Below are positions 53,699 to 62,614 of a stretch of DNA of 64,000 nt, in pieces. The position numbers and the translations under genes are program-made. Below the pieces are notes generated by a model. The model saw only the letters and a list, made by a program, of their open reading frames with translations. It made no database searches and was not told the DNA's origin. The stretch lies in assembly GCF_001590785.1 (NCBI RefSeq), contig NZ_LTAO01000012.1:620901-684900 (forward strand), given 5' to 3'. This DNA comes from Alkalihalobacillus trypoxylicola (GTDB lineage: Bacteria > Bacillota > Bacilli > Bacillales > Bacillaceae_D). Position 1 is the first letter of the stretch; each line of letters begins with the position of its first letter.

Positions 53699-54727
53699 AT
53701 GTCTGTGACCATTAAAGATGTAGCTAAAAAAGCTAAAGTAGCACCATCTACTGTTTCACGAGTTATTTCAGATAGTCCTAGAATTAGTCAGCAGACAAAG
53801 GAAAAGGTTCGGTTAGCTATGACGGAATTAGGCTATCATCCTAATTATCATGCTAGAAGCTTAGTGAACCAATCGACGCGAACGCTCGGTGTCATTATGC
53901 CAAGTTCTCCAAAAGGAGCTTTTCAAAACCCTTTTTTCTCAGAGGTATTGAGAGGGATTACTGCTAAAGCATCTGTTGATAAATTTGGATTATATTTATC
54001 AACAGGTCAATCAGACGATGAGATATATGATGATGTGCAGCAGATGGTTTTTAGTAGACGAATAGATGGCATTATATTGCTTTATTCCAAAATGAATGAC
54101 CGTATCATTCCTTTTTTATTAAAGGAAAAATTTCCATTTGTTTTAGTGGGAAGACCCGCTGATCAATTTCATGAGCAAGTATATTATGTCAATAATGATA
54201 ATTTTAAAGCGGCAAAAATGGTTACCGAATATTTGCTGTTATTAGGTCATAAAAGAATTGGATTTATTGGGGGAGAACTAGACCAAATCGTAACCGTGGA
54301 TCATCAAAGGGGCTATGAGTCAGCATTAGAGCATAGTGATATCTCAGTCAATAAAAAATATTTAATATACAATAATGAGGGTGTATTAGAGGATAGCCAA
54401 GAATCTTTAATTGAGCTTATGGCACACAAGCCATCACCTACTGCTCTTGTTGTGGCAGATGATTTAATGGCTCTTAGTGTATTACGCTTGCTTAATGAAA
54501 TGGGATTACGTGTACCAGAGGATATGTCAATTGTAAGCTTTAATAATATCATGCTTTCACAGCTTACTCTCCCTCCATTAACGACCGTCGATATTCATAT
54601 TTACGAATTAGGCTTTATCGGCACCGAAAAACTTATCAACATGATTAATCAAAAAGAGCAAGAAAATGAAACGATTATTCCGTATCGTTTTATTAAAAGA
54701 CAGACATGTAAAAAGCAAAATATATAG
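53699..54727 (+). CDS. LacI-family transcriptional regulator
   Basis: A 342-aa repressor: helix-turn-helix at the N-terminus (TIKDVAKKAKVAPSTVSRVIS) with hinge helix, then a periplasmic-binding-protein-like core (about 60-335). Ligand unknown; most relatives bind sugars, e.g. the MalR-type subgroup, but no sugar genes are near. ATG 53699 is chosen over TTG 53696, eight bases after AAAGGAG. It is transcribed away from the MATE gene. Confidence 0.93.
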   Translation: MSVTIKDVAKKAKVAPSTVSRVISDSPRISQQTKEKVRLAMTELGYHPNYHARSLVNQSTRTLGVIMPSSPKGAFQNPFFSEVLRGITAKASVDKFGLYLSTGQSDDEIYDDVQQMVFSRRIDGIILLYSKMNDRIIPFLLKEKFPFVLVGRPADQFHEQVYYVNNDNFKAAKMVTEYLLLLGHKRIGFIGGELDQIVTVDHQRGYESALEHSDISVNKKYLIYNNEGVLEDSQESLIELMAHKPSPTALVVADDLMALSVLRLLNEMGLRVPEDMSIVSFNNIMLSQLTLPPLTTVDIHIYELGFIGTEKLINMINQKEQENETIIPYRFIKRQTCKKQNI

Positions 54728-54817
54728 ATGTTTATTTTAATAGGGATAAAGTTAGGCTAAAGGCGAAAACAATGATATAATTTACTAAAAAAAAGAGTGG
54801 GAAGGAAACGGTCATTT

Positions 54818-55903
54818 ATGCCAAATAGTAAATATTTTAGGTTCGGAATGGGCATTGCTTTAATATTACTAATCATCTTTTTAGCATCATTAGTGGATTG
54901 GGTCTTTAAGCCTTTATTAATTTTGGTTCAAACCTTATTTGCTCCTATTTTAATAGCTGGAGTACTGTTTTATATATTAAGGCCATTTGTTGTATTTTTG
55001 ACGAGGTGGATTCCAAGAGCATTATCTATCTTAGTCGTATTTCTAACATTAATTGGAGTGTTTACTCTTATTATTATCTTAATAGGTCCTGAAATACAGA
55101 ATCAGTTTAATAGCTTAGTTGAAAATTGGCCAAATATTGTGAATGAATTTAGAGCCTTCTTCGGATCGATTCAAGATAGCGACTGGTTCTCTAGATTCCA
55201 AGAGGGTGAAGTGGTAAGCTTTGATGAAATTATGGCTACTCTTGAAAAATACTTACTAGATGTTATGTCTTTAGTAGGATCGAATATTGCCAACGTCATT
55301 GGGGCGATCGCTAATGTGGTTCTCATTTTGGTTATCATTCCATTTGTGCTATTCTTTATGTTAAAGGATGGAGAATCAGCTCCAAATAACGTGCTAAAGC
55401 TATTTCCTAAAAAGCAACAAACAGAAGGTAGAAAAATTTTAGGTGATATGGATGAGGCGTTAAGCTCTTTTATTCAGGGACAAATTATTGTTAGCTTTTG
55501 TGTAGGGATATTAATGTATATCGGCTATTTAATAGTAGGTTTAGAATACTCTTTAGTTCTAGCCTTACTCGCAATGGTGACTAATGTAATCCCATTTATA
55601 GGACCATGGATTGGTGCCATTCCAGGTGTTATCGTTGGATTGTTTGTATCTCCAGGAACAGCAATAGTCGTTGCGATCATTGCTGTGGTGGTACAACTAA
55701 TTGAAAGTAATTTAATTTCTCCGTTAGTGATGGGGAAAAAGCTAGATGTACATCCACTAACGATTATATTTTTATTACTAGTCGCAGGGAAATTTGCAGG
55801 AATATTAGGAATGCTGTTAGCTGTTCCAGCTTATGCAGTAGGAAAAGTAATTGTTTACCATATTTATCGATTATGGACCTTAAAAAATCCACGTCCTGAG
55901 TAA
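54818..55903 (+). CDS. AI-2E family transporter (YueF-like)
   Basis: A 361-aa polytopic membrane protein of the AI-2E/UPF0118 family. Eight or so helices, with the conserved IPFVLFFMLKDG before the large loop and LIESNLISPLVMGKKLDVHPL near the C-terminus. Relatives include quorum-signal exporters and Na+/H+ antiporters; no specific substrate can be assigned. Start ATG gives MPNSKYF; a GTG at 54797 is an alternative. Confidence 0.9.
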   Translation: MPNSKYFRFGMGIALILLIIFLASLVDWVFKPLLILVQTLFAPILIAGVLFYILRPFVVFLTRWIPRALSILVVFLTLIGVFTLIIILIGPEIQNQFNSLVENWPNIVNEFRAFFGSIQDSDWFSRFQEGEVVSFDEIMATLEKYLLDVMSLVGSNIANVIGAIANVVLILVIIPFVLFFMLKDGESAPNNVLKLFPKKQQTEGRKILGDMDEALSSFIQGQIIVSFCVGILMYIGYLIVGLEYSLVLALLAMVTNVIPFIGPWIGAIPGVIVGLFVSPGTAIVVAIIAVVVQLIESNLISPLVMGKKLDVHPLTIIFLLLVAGKFAGILGMLLAVPAYAVGKVIVYHIYRLWTLKNPRPE

Positions 55904-55926
55904 TCAAACGAAAGTGAGTGATCACA

Positions 55927-56292
55927 ATGAGCTATGAAAAAGACGGAATCAATCAAATAGAGGTAGAGGAATTGGAAAAATTGGTAAATGAGGAAAGAGA
56001 CAATAAAATCCTTATTGATGTCAGAGAAGTGGAGGAATATGATCAATTTCATATTCCAGGTGTTCCGCTAATTCCAATGAATCAAATTCCTCAATTATTT
56101 GAGAAAATGGATAAAGAAAAAGATTATGTATTTATTTGCCGAAGTGGAGCGAGAAGCCAAAATGTTGCTCTATTTTTGAAGGACAATGGCTTTAATCATG
56201 TCCATAATTACGCAGGTGGAATGCTGGCGTGGCAAGGTGAAACAGCAGAAGGTCCAGAATGGATTGTTAAAGATATTAAAGAAATCTATTAA
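55927..56292 (+). CDS. Rhodanese-like sulfurtransferase
   Basis: A 121-aa single rhodanese domain: LIDVREVEEYDQFHIPG and the active-site loop with Cys71 (ICRSGARS). Such proteins move sulfane sulfur; acceptor unknown. It starts 23 bases after the AI-2E gene, probably on the same transcript, and is closed by a terminator. Confidence 0.92.
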   Translation: MSYEKDGINQIEVEELEKLVNEERDNKILIDVREVEEYDQFHIPGVPLIPMNQIPQLFEKMDKEKDYVFICRSGARSQNVALFLKDNGFNHVHNYAGGMLAWQGETAEGPEWIVKDIKEIY

Positions 56293-56324
56293 TTAATTTA
56301 CAACAATAAATAAGAAGTTAGCAG

Positions 56325-56361
56325 AAAAAGTGAAATGGAGTGCGCTCTATTTCGCTTTTTT
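56325..56361 (+). terminator. Terminator after the rhodanese gene
   Basis: AAAAAGTGAAATGGAG pairs with CTCTATTTCGCTTTTT around a TGCG loop (two wobble/mismatch positions), followed by a T run. Confidence 0.85.
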
Positions 56362-56566
56362 ATGATCTTTAGAAGGTTTTCCTTCTATTTGAGAACGAGC
56401 AATAGGGTAAAGAGATTATATATACGATTCACGACTTTTGAGTATAGTAAATAAAGCAATGTGTTCAATCATCGTCCAGAGTTGACTATTGAAAATCGAT
56501 AAATAGGTTTAATGACTAAGCTGAAAAGGGAAAAGTATCAATAAGAAAAGAAAGGTGGTTATATAA

Positions 56567-56836
56567 ATGGATATTAAAAAAGCAATTTATGCGACGGTCA
56601 TCGCAGGAGCTGGAGCCGTTACAACCGTTTATTTAACAGATGAAGAGCGGAGAGAGCGGTTAAAAGCAAAAAGTAAAGAAATGTATCATAAAGTATGTGC
56701 GTTAACGAATAAGAAAAAAGGAAAAACGTCTATAAAAAGAATGGGAAATCCAGACCCTTACGATATTGAAGACCAGAGAATGGTTGAAGAAGGAGCTTTA
56801 TACAGCGTACAAAAATATAATGAAATTAAGCAATAG
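56567..56836 (+). CDS. Small hypothetical protein with N-terminal hydrophobic segment
   Basis: An 89-aa protein: short hydrophobic stretch (AIYATVIAGAGAVTTVYL, about residues 6-23), then a charged helix (DEERRERLKAKSKEMYHKV) and polar tail (NPDPYDIEDQRMVEEGALYS). It resembles YtxH-like small anchored proteins only in layout. AAAGGTGG precedes the ATG. Function unknown. Confidence 0.65.
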   Translation: MDIKKAIYATVIAGAGAVTTVYLTDEERRERLKAKSKEMYHKVCALTNKKKGKTSIKRMGNPDPYDIEDQRMVEEGALYSVQKYNEIKQ

Positions 56837-56867
56837 AAGAGGAGAAATCGTATCAGTTTCTCGTTCT

Positions 56868-56902
56868 AAAAAAGTGAAATGGAGATGTTCCATTTCACTT
56901 TT
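56868..56902 (+). terminator. Terminator after the small membrane-anchored gene
   Basis: AAAAGTGAAATGGA pairs perfectly with TCCATTTCACTTTT around a short loop. Its stem nearly repeats the terminator at 56325, 540 bases upstream. Confidence 0.9.
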
Positions 56903-57106
56903 ACTATGTTCAGAGTGAATTTTTGAGAAATACATCACATCATTTATCGCTAGTAACTTAGGTTTACAGTTGAAAACGCCAAAAAGGTCACTGTATAAAC
57001 CATAGAATGCAGGGAATGACTCTTTTTTTAAAGTTAATGAAAGATGTTTGAGAAGATGGGGGATGCTATAATATAGGAAAATATAGCCATGGAGGGAACT
57101 TTTAAA

Positions 57107-57898
57107 ATGATTTTGATTGAAAATGAAACGATTTCGCATATTCCAGCGTTACATGTAGTGAAAGAAGATGTCAAAGATGAAAGCTCACTCCCTGTAGTGT
57201 TTGTGTTACATGGTTTTAAAAGTGCAAAAGAAGATCAGTTGCCTATCGCTTATTTATTGGCGGAAAAAGGGTTTCGAGTAATACTTCCAGATGCCCAGTC
57301 ACACGGTAAGCGTGAGGATTCTATTAGTCGTGATGAACAAAAATTAGCTCTATCATTTTGGAATATTGTCATGACCTCAATAAAAGAAATCGCGATTATA
57401 AAGGAATCTCTAGAAAAACGACAATTATTAAAGGGTCCAGTAGCAATAGTGGGCACTTCAATGGGAGCCATTACATTATATGGTGCTTTGACACAGTATG
57501 AGTGGATATCTTCAGCGGCCGCTTTTATGGGAGCTGCTCATTACGAGCATCTAGCAAATGAGCAGATTAAAACGATCGAATCTAAAGGTGTGGTCATTGA
57601 AGAAAAAGATAAGTGGGAAGTTCTGACTAATTTAAAACACTTTGATTTGACGAAACAAATCAATAAGCTTAATAGGCGTCCGTTATGGATTTGGCATGGA
57701 TTACAAGATCAAGTGATTCCATTTTTCTATTCTGAAAAGCTATATGAAACTGTTCAGGACCAATATGAAAATCATTCAGAGCAATTAGCTTTTATAAGGG
57801 AAGAAAGAGCAGGACATAAGGTAAGCAGAAAAGCCATGTTCGAGGCAACGGATTGGCTAAGGAAACAATCAATCAAAAATCCGACGGAAGTTTCATAG
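57107..57898 (+). CDS. yitV: Alpha/beta hydrolase (YitV-like)
   Basis: A 263-aa serine hydrolase. The oxyanion/nucleophile region VAIVGTSMGAITLYGAL contains the catalytic serine (GTSMG); VFVLHGFKSAKEDQ is the HG motif, and AGHKVS holds the catalytic histidine. Substrate unknown. ATGGAGGG lies before ATG 57107. It is followed by yitT and a BsuPI-domain gene, the yitT-ipi-yitV neighbourhood of B. subtilis. Confidence 0.9.
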   Translation: MILIENETISHIPALHVVKEDVKDESSLPVVFVLHGFKSAKEDQLPIAYLLAEKGFRVILPDAQSHGKREDSISRDEQKLALSFWNIVMTSIKEIAIIKESLEKRQLLKGPVAIVGTSMGAITLYGALTQYEWISSAAAFMGAAHYEHLANEQIKTIESKGVVIEEKDKWEVLTNLKHFDLTKQINKLNRRPLWIWHGLQDQVIPFFYSEKLYETVQDQYENHSEQLAFIREERAGHKVSRKAMFEATDWLRKQSIKNPTEVS

Positions 57899-57903
57899 TC
57901 ATT

Positions 57904-58737
57904 ATGAAAACTACATTATTAAAAGAAACGGAAAAAATGGTTGTAATCCTTATTGGCTCGGCTTTAATCGCCATTTCATTAAACTGGTTTTTAATTCCTG
58001 CAAATGTATTTGCGAGTGGATTTACAGGAGTGGCACAGTTAATTTCGAGTGTTATTCCTGTTTCAACAGGAATACTTCTATTCCTACTAAATATTCCAGT
58101 AGCGATTATGGGTTGGTTAAAGGTAGGAAAAAGCTTTACCATTTATAGTTTTATAAGTGTTGTATTTACTTCTTTATTTTTAGAATTAATACCCATTCAT
58201 CAATTTTCACCTGATATTATTTTAAATGCTGTGTTTGGTGGTGTTATTACGGCAATCGGGGCAGGGATCATGCTCAAATGGGGAGCGTCTTCCGGAGGAT
58301 TAGATATCATTGCCTTACTTTTATCAAGATATAGTGATAGGCCTATAGGAATTTATTTCTTCTTATTAAATGGGGTTATTGTGATAATGTCTGGTCTATT
58401 ATTTGACCCAGAAAAGGCATTATATACACTTGTCACTCTTTATGTAACTTCAAGAGTAGTAGATGCGATTCATACTCGACATGTGAAGCTGACTGCATTT
58501 ATTGTTACTCAAAATGCAGATAAAGTTAGAGAAGAAATATACCAACACTTTACTAGAGGAATTACAAGAGTTCCATCAAAGGGAGGTTTTACTTCCAATG
58601 ATAATGAAGTGTTAATGATCGTGCTCACGAGATATGAATTATATGACTTAAAACAGATTTTAAAACAGACAGATCCAAAGGCTTTTACAAATATAGTCGA
58701 AACGACTGAAGTATTTGGTTTATTTCGAAAGGACTGA
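57904..58737 (+). CDS. yitT: YitT-family membrane protein
   Basis: A 277-aa protein with five or six N-terminal helices (LNWFLIPANVFASGFTGVAQL and KWGASSGGLDIIALLLS are family landmarks) and a C-terminal DUF2179 soluble domain (about 205-275, VTQNADKVREEIYQHFTRG). Function unproven. ATG 57904 gives the family N-terminus; the open frame from 57853 overlaps yitV. Its stop overlaps the Shine-Dalgarno of the next gene. Confidence 0.88.
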   Translation: MKTTLLKETEKMVVILIGSALIAISLNWFLIPANVFASGFTGVAQLISSVIPVSTGILLFLLNIPVAIMGWLKVGKSFTIYSFISVVFTSLFLELIPIHQFSPDIILNAVFGGVITAIGAGIMLKWGASSGGLDIIALLLSRYSDRPIGIYFFLLNGVIVIMSGLLFDPEKALYTLVTLYVTSRVVDAIHTRHVKLTAFIVTQNADKVREEIYQHFTRGITRVPSKGGFTSNDNEVLMIVLTRYELYDLKQILKQTDPKAFTNIVETTEVFGLFRKD

Positions 58738-58747
58738 GGAGGCAATG

Positions 58748-59248
58748 ATGAAAAACATTAGGTTCATACTCATAATAATGGGAATCTTGCTTTTAGGAGC
58801 ATGTGGAACGCAAACAAGTACAGGAGACGGGTCAGATGATTCAGCTCAAGACTTATATGAAGGAGAATCCATAGTGATCAATGATGTAGAATTTACCCAA
58901 CAGATTAACCTTAGTGATGAAGAAAGCTTAGATGTTGTAATGCAATTAAAAAATGTCAGTCAAAATGATATCACATTAGCTTTTTCTTCTGGTCAAAAAA
59001 TGGAAATTGTGCTACGGAATGAACAAGGTGAAGAAGTTTATCGATATTCAGAAGGAAAGATGTTTACGATGGCAATTGAAAATAAAACACTTGCACCTGA
59101 TGAGCATTTATCCTTTGGAGAGTATATTGATGTAAGTGAATTTGAAGCTGGAGAATATACCGTAGAGCTTACATCACTTGTATATGAAGTTGAAGGAGAA
59201 GAGGAAAACTTAAATTTTCAAGAAGAAATAACGATTACATTGCCTTAA
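58748..59248 (+). CDS. BsuPI-domain lipoprotein
   Basis: A 166-aa precursor with lipoprotein signal (LLLGACG, Cys19) and one BsuPI domain (about 50-165, NVSQNDITLAFSSGQKMEIVL, YRYSEGKMF). The B. subtilis intracellular proteinase inhibitor Ipi carries this domain and lies beside yitT, but this version is exported and lipid-anchored, so it cannot be a simple cytosolic inhibitor. GAGGAGG is five bases before ATG 58748. Confidence 0.85.
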   Translation: MKNIRFILIIMGILLLGACGTQTSTGDGSDDSAQDLYEGESIVINDVEFTQQINLSDEESLDVVMQLKNVSQNDITLAFSSGQKMEIVLRNEQGEEVYRYSEGKMFTMAIENKTLAPDEHLSFGEYIDVSEFEAGEYTVELTSLVYEVEGEEENLNFQEEITITLP

Positions 59249-59261
59249 AGAGGTAAATAAA

Positions 59262-59289
59262 AAACGGATAAGTGTAAGCTTATCCGTTT
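59262..59289 (+). terminator. Terminator after the BsuPI lipoprotein gene
   Basis: AAACGGATAAG pairs perfectly with CTTATCCGTTT around a 6-base loop. Confidence 0.85.
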
Positions 59290-59296
59290 CACCCTG

Positions 59297-59394
59297 TTGA
59301 CAAAGGAAGTGGCCATGTCGAATCCACTTTTTAAAGTAAGTAGGTTCGGTGTCAGCCATTGGATGCAAAGTGTCTTGGGGGAGCGAACAGTCGG
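59297..59394 (+). repeat. Family A repeat, partial copy A5
   Basis: GGAAGTGGCCATGTCG, AATCCACTTTTTAAA, TAGGTTCGGTGTCA and GGGGGAGCGAACAG follow the order of the right half of A2 and A3. The terminator-like left half is missing, replaced by the terminator at 59262. Confidence 0.65.
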
Positions 59395-59438
59395 GTACCT
59401 AACCATGGGTGGAATCATTCATTCATTCATGAGTAGTT

Positions 59439-59609
59439 TTAGGCTCTTTTGTTTTGCTTGTTCCCCCAATTTTTTAGTGCCTTTTCTTGAATTTTCTTTT
59501 GTAAGTGAAACCATTCAGGTGATTGATTTTCTGATTGGGGCTCTTTTATTTCCTTTTTGGCAGGTGATGTATATTGTATGGACCAAAAAGAGGAAAAAGG
59601 TTCTTTCAT
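59439..59609 (-). CDS. Small hypothetical protein coupled to the SNF2 helicase
   Basis: A 56-aa ORF (MKEPFSSFWSIQYTSPAKKE to KNWGNKQNKRA), polar and lysine/glutamine-rich, not recognised. GGAGG at 59622-59618 lies eight bases before the ATG and directly after the SNF2 helicase stop, so it is probably the last gene of that operon. Codon use looks like the neighbours. Function unknown. Confidence 0.55.
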   Translation of the reverse strand: MKEPFSSFWSIQYTSPAKKEIKEPQSENQSPEWFHLQKKIQEKALKNWGNKQNKRA

Positions 59610-59623
59610 TTTTAAAACCTCCG

Positions 59624-62614
59624 TTAATTAGAGGATGCTGATAAATGAATGAGTGAGAAAATCTCGTCATCCGATAATTCTGTTACTCGTTGTTCAGAAA
59701 TAGATAGAACTTGATCAGCTAATCCTTGTTTGATCGTAATCATTTGATGAATTTTCTCTTCTAGAGTTCCTTTTGCAATAAATTTATGCACCGTTACATT
59801 TGAGGTTTGTCCTATACGGAAAGCTCGATCGGTTGCTTGATTCTCCACAGCAGGATTCCACCAGCGATCATAGTGTATGACATGGGTCGCTGCAGTAAGG
59901 TTAAGACCAACTCCACCTGCTTTTAAGGAAAGAATAAAAGCAGGAATTTCCTCATTTTCCTGAAAAGTAGTAATCGCTTCCTGACGCTTAGAACGAGATA
60001 AGCTTCCGTGTAAAAATGGAATTTCCTTAGAGAAAATTTCATTCAAAGCCTCAGACATAATCATGCCCATTTCTTTATATTGAGTAAATATTAAAACTTT
60101 CTGATTCGTTTGGGCAATATTTTTGACTAGCTGAATGAATCGATCCCACTTTATAGAAGAATGATTTTGATAATCTCTATTCTTTAAATAATGGGCTGGA
60201 TGATTACATATTTGCTTCAGTCGAGTTAAGCTTCTTAATATATAAGCTCTTCTTTGCATTGAATCAAATTCGGTTAATTGGTTCATTAATTCATCTACAA
60301 CATTTTGATAAAGAGCAGCTTGCTCCATTGATAAAGGAACTTCATGAATTTTCTCCGATTTTTCTGGAAGACCTAATTGCAAATGTTCATCTGATTTTTT
60401 TCTTCTAAGAATAAATGGAAAGATTAGATGTTGAAGCTGTTTTAATCTTTTCTCATCTTTATCTCTTTCAATGGGTTGGATAAAATACTTTAAGAAATGT
60501 TGATGAGAACCTAAATATCCAGGAATTAAAACATCCATTATAGACCATAGCTCTCTTAGCTTGTTTTCTATAGGTGTTCCTGTAAGTGCTATCCGGTGTT
60601 TAGCTTTAATCGATTTCATCGTTCTTCTCTGCTTCGTTTCTATATTTTTAATATGTTGAGCTTCATCCATAATTAATCCATTCCATGGAATTTTTGCAAG
60701 GAAATGTTGATCTCTTACAGCCATTTGATAAGATGTGATGATTAAATCGAATCTATCGGCAGTGTCCATATCTAAACGAGATGATCCATGATGAATAAAA
60801 ACCTTTAAGTTTGGTGCGAAAGCTTCGCATTCCTTCGCCCAGTTATGAATTAATGAAGTAGGACATATGAGCAGGAAGGGGTGATGTTTTAATTGTTCCT
60901 TATGGTTTTGCTCTAATACATGAAGAATATAGACAATCGTTTGTACAGACTTTCCTAACCCCATATCATCCGCTAGGCATCCACCTAACCCTGCTCTACG
61001 TAATTGATAAAGCCATGAAGCACCAAGGTGCTGATAGTCTCTTAACTCTCCTAGGAAGCCTTTTGGAAGACTAATGGATTGTGGAGATTGATGGTAAAGC
61101 TCCTGTAGAATATTTTTCATATTTCCATCCCAATCAATATGAAAATTAATATTATTTAACTCGTCAGGCACTTTAGTGGAATCCTCTGTCATTTTCCAAG
61201 TATCAAAATAGGTTTGCTTGCTACTCATTTCTAGATAATCCTTTAAACGATGAGCCATATTACGATTCCAAACGATCCACTGCCCATTTTTGTTGATAAA
61301 AGGTTGATTTTCTTGAAGGTATTGTCGAAATTCTTGTTCAGATATTTCGGTGTCACCTAAAGCAATTTTAAAAGAGAATTGTGCAATGCTCTGCCAATCT
61401 ACAAAAGGTTCACTTCCTTGTCCCTGTTCATCATTCGACTGTAATAATAAATTGACCTTTACTGAACTAGGTTTTTTTAATGAACTTGGTACGATTAATG
61501 AAAATCCAAGTTCTTCTAACTTATGGTCAAATTCAGTATATAATCTATAGGCATCCTCTGTGGTTAAAGATATTTGAGAGCTGGCAATAGAGAGTTTATT
61601 TAAAAATGGGACTTCTCTTTTTAATTCAATAATGTCTTCCTTTAATTGAGGAATAGGATTGATTCTCCAAGGGTGTTCTCCAAGTGCTAGAGCGTCCATT
61701 TCGATGACGAGGTTTGGATTGTCTCTGTCAACCATACAAAGTGAAATGTGCCAATCGCCTTCTTCTTTCTCTGGTTCTTTTAATAGAAGACCAGAAGAGA
61801 ATGGATTAAGATGGTGAATACCAATTTGAGATTGAAGCTTTTTGTTAGATATAGTAGAAGCCAGCTTTGAAGGGCGCTCCAAATTTTCAACGAGTGCTCT
61901 CCATTTTTTAGGGGTATTTTCTACCCATTTTTCATAAAGGCCTTGTACTTCAAGATCTTTTAATAGATGACGTATTGCTTCGTCCGTTAATTGGTGAATA
62001 ATTTGCTTCACCAGCTTTGGATGAGTATCGGAGCTTGAGTCTGATGAATGTAATAAGCTCGTTGATTGTCTAAGTTGAATGCTGGCAGGAGGGAGTTCTT
62101 GTTCCCATTTACGAAAAGGGAACCCTGCAATTTGCCAACTTCCATCAGCACTTGGCTGAAATTGTCCAGCGAAAAGATAGTGTTGAATTTCTTCGAATAA
62201 GTCCAGCCAATATAATAAGTCTGGTGCTATTTGAAAAGCGGGTTCTTTTCTCCACAAGTGAAAAATATTCCAATAGTTCACCATTTCTTCTATGGAGAAG
62301 GCTACTCCAAAAATAGGGAAGGAATAGCTGCTTTTTTGTTCAGGTGCTTGATATATCGTGGTTTCACCCGCGAGAGATTGAAATCTTCTTTTAAAAAGAG
62401 GAACGTCAATAATCGCTTTTTCGGTTTCAATAAAGGTTCCATAAAAAGAATGCTCGTCCTGACGAAATAATAAGAGCTTCAATTCAAAAGGATCAACTAA
62501 AAACGGGTACTGAAAGTTGACTACTTGTTCAAATTTTGATTGAGGTTTTTGCTCTCCCCAAATAAATAGCTGATTCTCTATCCAGCCCCCATGTATAATG
62601 ATCGTCTCATCCAA
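59624..62614 (-). CDS. SNF2-family DNA/RNA helicase (YwqA-like)
   Basis: A 996-aa protein with an N-terminal region of about 480 residues typical of bacterial SNF2 proteins and a C-terminal Swi2/Snf2 motor: Walker A ADDMGLGKSVQTIVYIL, LICPTSLIHNW, Walker B IMDEAQHIKN, GTPIENKLRELWSIMD, and motifs V/VI HYDRWWNPAVENQATDRAFRIGQ (residues near 930-955). Cellular role in bacteria is poorly known. TTG start, eight bases after GAGGAGTTG, overlapping the upstream gene by eight bases. Confidence 0.92.
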   Translation of the reverse strand: MDETIIIHGGWIENQLFIWGEQKPQSKFEQVVNFQYPFLVDPFELKLLLFRQDEHSFYGTFIETEKAIIDVPLFKRRFQSLAGETTIYQAPEQKSSYSFPIFGVAFSIEEMVNYWNIFHLWRKEPAFQIAPDLLYWLDLFEEIQHYLFAGQFQPSADGSWQIAGFPFRKWEQELPPASIQLRQSTSLLHSSDSSSDTHPKLVKQIIHQLTDEAIRHLLKDLEVQGLYEKWVENTPKKWRALVENLERPSKLASTISNKKLQSQIGIHHLNPFSSGLLLKEPEKEEGDWHISLCMVDRDNPNLVIEMDALALGEHPWRINPIPQLKEDIIELKREVPFLNKLSIASSQISLTTEDAYRLYTEFDHKLEELGFSLIVPSSLKKPSSVKVNLLLQSNDEQGQGSEPFVDWQSIAQFSFKIALGDTEISEQEFRQYLQENQPFINKNGQWIVWNRNMAHRLKDYLEMSSKQTYFDTWKMTEDSTKVPDELNNINFHIDWDGNMKNILQELYHQSPQSISLPKGFLGELRDYQHLGASWLYQLRRAGLGGCLADDMGLGKSVQTIVYILHVLEQNHKEQLKHHPFLLICPTSLIHNWAKECEAFAPNLKVFIHHGSSRLDMDTADRFDLIITSYQMAVRDQHFLAKIPWNGLIMDEAQHIKNIETKQRRTMKSIKAKHRIALTGTPIENKLRELWSIMDVLIPGYLGSHQHFLKYFIQPIERDKDEKRLKQLQHLIFPFILRRKKSDEHLQLGLPEKSEKIHEVPLSMEQAALYQNVVDELMNQLTEFDSMQRRAYILRSLTRLKQICNHPAHYLKNRDYQNHSSIKWDRFIQLVKNIAQTNQKVLIFTQYKEMGMIMSEALNEIFSKEIPFLHGSLSRSKRQEAITTFQENEEIPAFILSLKAGGVGLNLTAATHVIHYDRWWNPAVENQATDRAFRIGQTSNVTVHKFIAKGTLEEKIHQMITIKQGLADQVLSISEQRVTELSDDEIFSLIHLSASSN

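Noticed and set aside
59297-59641. Open frame of 114 codons on the plus strand
   Set aside because: Its N-terminal third is family A repeat sequence, it has no convincing Shine-Dalgarno, and it is antisense to a better-supported 56-codon gene.
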